A DNA stretch of 64,000 nt. Source: Steromphala cineraria (taxonomy: Eukaryota > Mollusca > Gastropoda > Trochida > Trochidae). The position numbers and the translations under genes are program-made. The notes below the pieces were generated by a model that saw nothing but the letters and a program-made list of their open reading frames with translations, had not been told where the DNA came from and made no database searches. Of the stretch, positions 56,536 to 64,000 are shown in pieces; position 1 is the first letter of the stretch, and every line of letters starts with the position of its first letter. The stretch lies in the NCBI GenBank assembly GCA_916613615.1, contig OU744724.1, positions 19,640,171 through 19,704,170 of the forward strand. The letters run 5' to 3'.

Positions 56536-57899
56536 TATTACTTTGTCCTGATCATGTCTTTCACAGATTTTATTATCATCGATAAACATTTAATGTTGAT
56601 TTTCTTTTTACATAACGACACATTCGATGTATTGAACACGGTTTAAGGGTACACTAGATTTAACAATATTGTATATCTAAGGATCAGTGAGGGTAAAGTG
56701 ATCTTAACGGTGTTATAGATACAGAAATGACTGTGTCCTACATGACGTGACCTTGTTTTAAAGGAACCACTTACCCAATGTCATCGTGACCAGACACCAG
56801 ATCTTAGAGATCTCTATGTGATCTTCACTCTCAGAATTTAGCTAAATATTCACAGTTGATGTTTTATGAATATTGGAGAGATAATGTGCGTTTTATATTC
56901 ATGTCTATGTCAAGAATGTACTATCGTTATCGTTAGTTCTCTGCATATACATTTGTTATCTCAAATATATAATTACTTATGACATAAGATAATTATATTG
57001 ATATTTCCAATCAAATCTACTTACATTTATATTATGATTCCTTGTAAAATGACAAAGTAAAAAGGTTTCCCGAGAAAAAAAAGTATATCAACGTTTAAAT
57101 CCAGAAAAAGTACCACAATAGTTGTCTTTTTCAATATGTATAGGGTAATGTCCGAGTCACTCTCTAGTCGGTGAAAATAATTGAGATGAGGCCCCCAGGG
57201 GCCGAAGCCCAAAATGGCATGAGACCATGACTCCTTTGTAGTGAACCGTGGTATAACTAACGCCAATTTCAGTTATCATGATTTCCCGACTAAACGATTA
57301 GACAACAGGCCCTCATGGTCCAACTATTACTTATTTCCACGGAATGGAGAGTAACGATGATATTATCTTTCTTGAATTACACTCAAGTAAATTCTTATTG
57401 GACTAAATACCTGAAAACCTTGTATAACCTTAAGAATATGAAATATCGAGTGAAAAAAGTAAGTAATATATAACGCTCCACTACAGAAGAATAATGGAGC
57501 GAGAGAACAAAAGGCTGGCCTCACAATTATCTAGGGCTTTTCGTGGGATTCTAATTCGTGTTTACACGATGATCATATACATTCGCCACGTCAGATCATG
57601 TGATTTATAATCAGGTGATAGATTTCAGTCAACGCTTTTAGAATTTGATTTTATTTGATTTATGACACTACGACGTGATTCTCTGTGTGTATTTTGATCA
57701 TTTAATCTGTGAAAATGCATTATCGGCAGAAATATACATTGTTATAAGAAAGAACCATCACTGAATGGTAATAAAAAATGCATGTAAACGATTTTGCAAG
57801 ATGTAAATGATACTCTTGTACACATGACGTGTGAGTTCTGGACCCTCATAAAACCATGAAGTGCGTTTCAAAGTCCAATTTATCGAGGGCTGTGTGCAT

Positions 57900-59300
57900 G
57901 CAATGCTTGAATAACATTCTCTTGTGCCTTGTTTTCAATCTAAGTGAAATGTTCAGTTTATTCTAAAGGAATGAGAGTGTGCGGATTGTAAATGACTTTT
58001 TTATCAGTTATATCTTCTTAGTGCATGCATATTCTCATTAACCATAACATTTACCTTCCAGTTGTCAATTTCCATAGATACATGTTCATGTTTCACAAAA
58101 TTCAGTCTGTTTGATGTAATTGATAAAATATGACTTTTGATTTTATGAAAGGCATATGGACATGACGTAGATATATCTCATTTTAATGGTGACTTACAGC
58201 GGTATGCTGAAAATATGAACCATATTCTAGTATAAATGTTGAATTGGGTTATGAATATCTGAAGTTGAAGGGCAATGTCTGTTATTTCTCTTGTGTAATT
58301 AATTAACCTCCGTACAGGCTTTTACTAACTGTCACCAGATCAGTTGAACATGAATATTAGATTATACATTTTTTGGGCAAGTTCATTGATGAGTTGCAAT
58401 TTAATGAACACGTTTCAAATAAAATACAGTCGAATATATTTTAATTACCGATGATTATAAATAGACATGTTTAGTAAAATAGTATTATTGATATAAAACT
58501 GACTATAACCAATTGGCAATGGGAGAAATTGTAAGTTCATGTATTTTCAAATGAAAATTTGAGATTTACTGTACTGTAGTGTAGATGTCCAACTTAGTTT
58601 TACAACCTCTCAAGTAAAGTAAAGTGAGAATGGGAAAAATATTTATTATCAAAACCCCATGATCATACTAGTAAAGAACATTATAATCAGTTGGAGTCAC
58701 AAAGAGTGTACCCCAAATATTTATTTTATCAAAGAAAAATAATATAATTTATTATATCACAAAACAAATATTTACATTAACCAAGATCAAGAAACATATT
58801 TCTCGAATCTGTGGTCTAGTTTACACATTCTATTTTCTACAATTGAAATCATTGCGTTTTTCTATAATATACATTTCACATATTTTGACTTTTGTAAATA
58901 TTTATAATTGCATATGACCACGTATTACGTGTCTATCACTCTGTAAATCCCCCTTTATGTATACCTGAAAAGGGGGGGGGGGGATTTGAGACTTGAGTGG
59001 CGTTTACAGAAAGTATATTAGAAACTATGAAAACACCAAGTGCATTATTCCTCAGTTTACTTATTCATATAAGAGTAATCCATTCACTTTAATCCATTAC
59101 ACATCTTTCTTAATTAAACATTGTGTTCGATCTGCACATAATGACTTAGACATTTATGCACAAGTCCAGTTTCAGTCATAAATAAAAAAATGCAAGCAAT
59201 AACACCCAGTTACATTAGCAATCGCAGCTCCTTTTTCTTACCTGTACAGGAAAGGATGATCTCTAATACTGATATCAATATGAGATACACGTGATTATCA
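57900..59300. other. No gene seen; a G12 run
   Basis: AT-rich unique sequence. A run of 12 G at 58,972-58,983 stands out. A 62-codon plus frame (58,993-59,181) starts at TTG and is not recognised. Confidence 0.3.
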
Positions 59301-59304
59301 TTTA

Positions 59305-59640
59305 ATGGAGGGTGTTATCGATGCAATAAAGCTATCGGATAAACTTGGTATCCGATTTGCTAAAAATCTGATAAAGATGCAAATTAATCTAAAACCCGAA
59401 CTATTTTCTCAAAACTCCATGCATTTCATGCGAGTCCTAAACCGGTCGCTTACCATTGATAACGTCATCGGGAGTTTTCAGGTTTTGTGTTTTTTTAATC
59501 AAAATAAATTATCGTTAACAAAATCCGTCAGGGTACACTTATCACGCATTCGTCTTTTAGAAATTATAGCTGGTTATCGAAGCATTTCATTTTCAAGTTG
59601 TTTTCATCGTGCGTTTAAAAAATATAAAAGGCTCGCATAA
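59305..59640 (+). CDS. Hypothetical ORF, 111 codons
   Basis: A true ATG opens 111 codons (MEGVIDAIKLSDKLGIRFAK ... HRAFKKYKRLA), basic at the C-terminus, with no signal peptide or known motif that I can see. It lies convergent to and about 210 bp from the stop of the palmitoyltransferase gene, so the same DNA may be that gene's 3' flank. It may be chance or an exon; no splice signals clearly frame it. Confidence 0.2.
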   Translation: MEGVIDAIKLSDKLGIRFAKNLIKMQINLKPELFSQNSMHFMRVLNRSLTIDNVIGSFQVLCFFNQNKLSLTKSVRVHLSRIRLLEIIAGYRSISFSSCFHRAFKKYKRLA

Positions 59641-59647
59641 TACAAAT

Positions 59648-59653
59648 TTTATT
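59648..59653 (-). terminator. Candidate polyadenylation signal of the DHHC gene
   Basis: AATAAA on the minus strand, about 200 bp after the stop codon of the gene at 59,853-60,785. No other AATAAA is seen between. Confidence 0.4.
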
Positions 59654-59852
59654 CCTATTATATGATATTAATGATACGGCAACACATGTGGTTAATAATC
59701 TCTATTTCATTTGTAGTTAATCTGGATACACAATGTCATTCTGATACATATTTAACCATGAGTTTAGATAATCACTTTTGACTATTTCCCCCAGAACCAA
59801 CAATTTATCACAAGCCCTAAATACTGTCAGTAGAATCGTGTTTGCATATCAC

Positions 59853-60785
59853 TCAGTGTTTCTTCTTCCCATTGGAGTCACTTTTTGTACATGCTTTGGG
59901 TCTACACTCGTTTTTACCGCTCTTCATATGTGTACCCTGAGGGTTTTGGTTTGTGGATTCATACACACCATCACCATTCTGTAGCTGGGGTACAGGCAGC
60001 AAGAGTACCAGTAACCACCTCTGACCAAACACATCTCTCAAATTGGCTCTCCTTGATCCAAGTGAATACGTCTTGTCACCTCGGTAGGCTTCATGGGTAG
60101 TCTGTCCATCTAAAGAGAGCGACATTTGCCAGAGGAAGAACCCAGTGGTCACAAGCCCCATGATCAGACTCGTGTACATGATTGCCAGAAGTAAGAGGTA
60201 ATATGATGGGGGCGCCTTCTCTGGATAGTCTCTGATGAGGTCCACAATAAGAGTAATAAATGTGTGAGGACCCTTGAATTTGACATCGAAGACCTCAGAG
60301 AGGTACTGGACATGTTGAATTACAGAATAGTATGCACCGATTGACACGTAGAAGCAATACATGATGAAGTGTTTCTGGTTGTTGTACCCGATACAGGAAG
60401 CCATAAAGAAGCAGTGATGATCTTGTTTCAGTACACAAGCTTGACACAGACAGCAGTGGTGAGCCCGCGGGGGGCGGGGACGTTTACACATCTTGCAATA
60501 GCTTGCGTTTGATAGGTTGCCCAGTTTCACCTTCCGTGTAGTGGTTTTGGTTCGGACACAGAGTACATAATTGCCCAGCACATTCACAAATAGAAAACTG
60601 ACAAAAAGTTTATGTATGATCTTACTCCCTGTGTCCTTTCTGTATAACAGAGGTAATATCTCAAACCATATCACAAGTGTTGTCACAATCGTCATAAACA
60701 CAAAATAGCAACAAGCCACGAGGTTTTGGAGTGAAGCAATTCGTAAATGCATTGGAGCATGACGTTTGAAACACATGGGTCGCAT
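59853..60785 (-). CDS. ZDHHC22: ZDHHC22/24-like palmitoyltransferase
   Basis: A membrane S-acyltransferase that would move palmitate from its own cysteine to substrate cysteines on Golgi, ER or plasma membranes. From the ATG at 60,785 it is 310 residues, intronless. Order: membrane segments near 20-46 and 58-77 (VNVLGNYVL); the Cys-rich domain CKMCKRP..RAHHCCLCQAC; the active DHHC at 122-125 followed by FF instead of the usual Trp; segments near 140-160 and 195-225; TTHE at 229-232; then NLRDVFGQRWLLVLLLPVP. DHHCFF, LGNYVL and the VFG.RWLL motif point, from memory, to the ZDHHC22/24 branch. All zinc-site cysteines and histidines are present. The frame stays open upstream to an acceptor-like tatttctgtgcag (AG at 60,813-60,814), so an upstream exon is likely. 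ATGCAG|GTAC at 60,918 would add MQLRRYIRSNR with a 100-bp intron. Confidence 0.9.
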   Translation of the reverse strand: MRPMCFKRHAPMHLRIASLQNLVACCYFVFMTIVTTLVIWFEILPLLYRKDTGSKIIHKLFVSFLFVNVLGNYVLCVRTKTTTRKVKLGNLSNASYCKMCKRPRPPRAHHCCLCQACVLKQDHHCFFMASCIGYNNQKHFIMYCFYVSIGAYYSVIQHVQYLSEVFDVKFKGPHTFITLIVDLIRDYPEKAPPSYYLLLLAIMYTSLIMGLVTTGFFLWQMSLSLDGQTTHEAYRGDKTYSLGSRRANLRDVFGQRWLLVLLLPVPQLQNGDGVYESTNQNPQGTHMKSGKNECRPKACTKSDSNGKKKH

Positions 60786-60812
60786 TCTGTTTGAACGGAT
60801 ATAACGCCTCAG

Positions 60813-60918
60813 CTGCACAGAAATATTGTTTCACAAGTTGTATTGTGAAGAAGGTAATTTTACTGCGAGTTCCCGAGCCTTAATGTGAATCTCCTTCACA
60901 GTTTTGTTGTACCTGCAT
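60813..60918 (-). other. Possible short intron and start-codon exon of the DHHC gene
   Basis: On the minus strand ATGCAG (60,913-60,918) is followed by GTACAA. 100 bp further on, tatttctgtgcag precedes CTGAGGCGT in the frame of the palmitoyltransferase. Splicing would give the start MQ then LRRYIRSNR. The donor is only moderate, and the intron could instead begin farther upstream in a 5' untranslated exon. Confidence 0.35.
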
Positions 60919-60929
60919 GTTGAAGTGTA

Positions 60930-62600
60930 GGACTTGTACCCGGATCTAAGACTGTTATGTCGCTGCTATAACAACGTCAATCAGGTAACACGTGTCTTGA
61001 TAAGAGACATACCTAAACAGTTGGTTTTAGGATTGTATTCATTGCGATCAATAAGTTATTGTCGTTTTATAGCGAAAGAGGTGTAGACATGCTAAGACAA
61101 GAAGTTTATTGTATAGGACGCCTTCGGTCAATATACAGTTTACAGAGTAATACATACGGAATTTTTTTTTAATTTGACAATGTATTGTTAATCTTTTAAT
61201 ATTTAATCTTTAAATTTATTAGCATGTTTTATACACAAAAGACAGGTTTCTAATATTTTGTTCACCACACGATGGGACTAATGACTTAAAGGCTTCATCC
61301 AGGTGATTTTGATAGGCAATGATCAGGCACATATTTCTTTCTTATAACATCATAGTTTATAGATAAAAATGTAATGAAGTACGCTTTTAACGGATTCTTT
61401 TAAGAATTGAATGTCAGTTTGTGTGTTTGCACTGGAAAATGAACGATGTCAAAGCTACATTCAAACTCGTGTGAACCCAGCGAGCTTGCGACATTCAATT
61501 CTTATAATTTCGCACCATATATGGAATGAAACGGCGGAGTGATATGACTTCTGATGATCCTATAAACGAATAACACTGCGACAAGAAATAACCCCAATTT
61601 GGAAAGACACTAAGTATTTATAAAAATTGGTCTGAGACAGTGTTATAAAAAAACACGCTGCACAAAGATATGCTAAATGAAGCGCACACAATGATAAAAT
61701 CCTTTCGCTCAAGGACGGGAGATCAGAGTTATCTGCCTTATATAACATAACGTCGTGTCATGCTGGCCGCCATTTGCAGGGGTATCTTCGTCAAAATATG
61801 TAAAAAACTGTGGTTAAGTGATATTTTAATAATAATAACTGCTCTACCGTAACGTTTGAGGCTCTTGTGTATACATCGTATACATCGTGAGTATAAGGTT
61901 GTCTTTTTTACGCCATACAGTCCTCAATATTTATCGTCATGTAAAATTAATCAAGCAACTGTAAATGCATTTCGTTCCGTTCGATCAGATCAATTTTTCA
62001 GTCTTACAACTGATCTAAAACAAATGATAAAATGAATTGTTTTCACATCAAAATATATTTCTTGGTTGATACAATATGATTTAAGTTTCTTTGGTAATAT
62101 ATACTAAAGATTTATTTATTAACATTTGATTTGATGACGGATGGAGAATTAAAGTAGTTCCGGTGAATGTGCACACGACCCGAAAACGTTCACACAAGTA
62201 TGAACGCTTTTTTTGTGAGTTCATGAGAAATGAATCGATGAAACTTCGGTCACATGACCATGCCCCAGACCAATCAACGTTCGGGAATACGTGTAAACTT
62301 CAGAGTGTGAAATTATTGCATTATGAACAGAGTCATTGGTTTCTTTCAATTTACTTTTTTCTTTATTTATTTACTTTAATAATGATCCTAGTCGACATCT
62401 AATCAGGGTACACCTTTAATATTGACATATGAGTACTGACATAAATATTTGTCATGTACTCATTGCACGTTACCGACGTGGAATAATTTATGTTATTACA
62501 TACGTGTTCTGAATATCTTCATGAGATAATTTTTGTTATTTGAAACAATCCCGCTAATGCTGCTACTTTGATATCAAAGATGTTTAAAGCCTACCAATAG
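60930..62600. other. Upstream flank of the DHHC gene; no other gene seen
   Basis: Probably holds the promoter and 5' exon(s) of the palmitoyltransferase, but no clear TATA or initiator is visible. At 61,100-61,145 the stretch 'gtttattgtataggac' resembles an inverted non-LTR tail. Plus frame 62,163-62,402 begins at GTG and is not recognised. Confidence 0.3.
61402..61503. repeat. 102-bp inverted repeat with 14-bp perfect arms
   Basis: AAGAATTGAATGTC at 61,402-61,415 and its exact inverse at 61,490-61,503. It may be a worn small foldback element. Target duplication not evident. Confidence 0.4.
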
Positions 62601-62608
62601 TGACACCG

Positions 62609-62941
62609 TTAAGAGGCAATAGTAAGTTTTTTGAAAATTGCATATTTTCAATATTGCACTGATAAGTGTACGTTAATGCTAAATGTATTATTTTGTGTCA
62701 CCCATACTCAGAGAACAAACTATTTGGTCCACGTACAGTCCGTTGACGGTCATTTTTGTGTGATCACTTTTAATTAATTTTGTGTATGATAAAGGAATCG
62801 CATGGCTTGACTTAATATCATATATTTGATTTACTAATGCTTCATCTAGTTTAAATACATTGTCTTTTAATTGGAATCATTTATTTTTATTTTCCTGACA
62901 TCACTTTATATTCACCCTAAAGCGTGCTGATGCCCCTTTAA
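62609..62941 (+). mobile_element. TTAA-flanked MITE, oldest copy
   Basis: Worn left end (TTAA gaggcaatagtaag) and a good right end (gcgtgctgatgccccTTTAA). The middle keeps 'aatgctaaatgtattattttg', split by small gaps, and aattggaatcatttattttt. It is more diverged than the copies at 39.0 and 14.7 kb. Confidence 0.65.
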
Positions 62942-64000
62942 AGTTTTTTATGAAGATTTATGGCGGTTTGACATAAACAATGCATATCGTGTGATAGGGT
63001 CATCGAATTACTCGAACCCATGGCTTTACAAGCAATAGTTCTATTGTTGAATTGACATAAAGTATCTTATCATATTTCATATCGCAGTGCGGAAATATGC
63101 CCTCAGCTATAAGCCTTCCAAATCCTTGACCTTTAAAGCTTATGTTTGGATATGAAAACGGTCTCAGAACCTCTGACAATTAAGTAAAATAATTAATCAT
63201 CTTTTCTTTTTAAAAATGTTATATCTTTATCATTAATATCCACAAATAAAATGTTGTTTTATTTGGGATAACTATCTGTAATAAAACTTCCCTGCTGTGA
63301 CCGTTTAAACAGCTTACACTAATTGACCTCAAGCACTTTTCGTTTTATACGTGATATTTTCTCCAACAACAGATAATGAAGTTTATTTTGGTTTAGTCCC
63401 CTGAAGATAATACTTTTTGTATAAACTTATATTTATTTTGGGAAAAATAAGGAAACACAAAAACTACTCTGGCTACTACCTTTTCTAAGAAGCCGACCAA
63501 TGTAGGTGATATGACATGCCAAAAAAGGCCTTCACTATATGTGATGATATCCACGTATTCACAAACGATTAATGATAAAACAAGACAACGATACTTTGTA
63601 ATATCGAACAAGTCTTATCAAACTCTTAGCGCCGATCAATGGCTTCACTTCTCCATTGTTTTTTTTATCGAAAGTCATCGCTTCTTTATAAAGTTGTCAA
63701 ATTCGAAGCAACGGAATATTTACCTAAAGTTACATTTGGGTTTTGCTATACACATGTAATTATAACAGGTATCTTAATGGAATTTCACTTGAGTTTCGTT
63801 TCCAAAACAATATCCCGATAGCACTGTCCTATAAAGGTCATATGGTCTAATGTGACAATTTGGCAACAGCACTGTCATTTTAACAAGGCATGGGTCTGAA
63901 AACAATGACATTTTCCCGTAACGGATGAAGTCGCATGAATTCAATTGGCCAACAAACCACCCGTATCAAACGAATAATGACTCTTATCTTAAAGTGTTCT
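62942..64000. other. No gene recognised
   Basis: AT-rich sequence with overlapping frames of 60-82 codons on both strands (63,393-63,821), none recognised and most starting at non-ATG codons. Confidence 0.3.

Larger units (their letters stand above)
56036..57895. repeat. Module M7, distant diverged copy of the repeated module
   Basis: Order on the plus strand: Z (56,045), T (56,455), a trace of V (tgactgtgtcctacat at 56,730), a trace of W (56,800), then the end of Y (gtgcgtttcaaagtccaatt at 57,864). Y homology ends exactly at the TATGAGG edge on the minus strand. It lies on the far side of the minisatellite from the other modules. Confidence 0.55.

Noticed and set aside
63393..63821. Overlapping 60-82 codon frames on both strands
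   Set aside because: They conflict with each other, most start at non-ATG codons, and none shows a recognisable motif.

Overview
The window looks like animal nuclear DNA, most likely from a marine invertebrate and plausibly a bivalve mollusc. It is AT-rich and has almost no long open reading frames. It carries splice-site-like signals, 3' ends of non-LTR retrotransposons, TTAA- and TTA-flanked DNA transposons, and one recognisable metazoan gene, a DHHC palmitoyltransferase. The species call is inference, since there is no rRNA or mitochondrial marker. Nothing suggests a bacterial or viral genome.

Layout. Positions 1-16,700 hold a large direct duplication (copy A about 1,003-4,878; copy B about 5,235-10,620). 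Copy B gained a 101-bp perfect foldback insertion, whose empty site is visible in copy A, and a second insertion of about 1.1 kb. A smaller duplication (13.4 and 15.1 kb), a half MITE (14.7 kb), a small secreted-peptide ORF (15.4 kb) and a signal-peptide exon with a splice donor (16.4 kb) follow. Positions 17-20.7 kb show nothing I can name.

Positions 20.7-45.2 kb are a field of repeated, diverged modules. Several module segments read as coding exons on the minus strand, in the same frame in two or three copies but broken by stops or frameshifts (called X, Y, W and V below). Each X-Y-W-V series lies downstream, in minus-strand order, of a conserved short block containing a TATA-like sequence (block T). 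I read this as a tandem family of decayed or rapidly evolving minus-strand genes of unknown function. Transposons inserted after the duplications: a Harbinger-like element (23.4 kb), two 5'-truncated non-LTR elements (27.3 and 34.6 kb) and a TTAA-flanked MITE (39.0 kb). In each case a paralogous copy shows or suggests the empty site. A further diverged module lies at 56.0-57.9 kb.

Positions 46.2-53.75 kb are one 27-bp minisatellite of roughly 280 units with higher-order repeats of 985, 722 and 658/469 bp. It gives long open frames on both strands that I do not regard as genes. A broken coding relic lies at 54.9-55.5 kb.

Positions 59.3-64 kb hold the only confident gene, a ZDHHC22/24-like palmitoyltransferase on the minus strand (59,853-60,785, probably with a little more upstream), together with diverged MITE copies. 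I see no operon or pathway. The interest lies in the tandem gene-relic cluster, the minisatellite architecture and the well-dated insertions.
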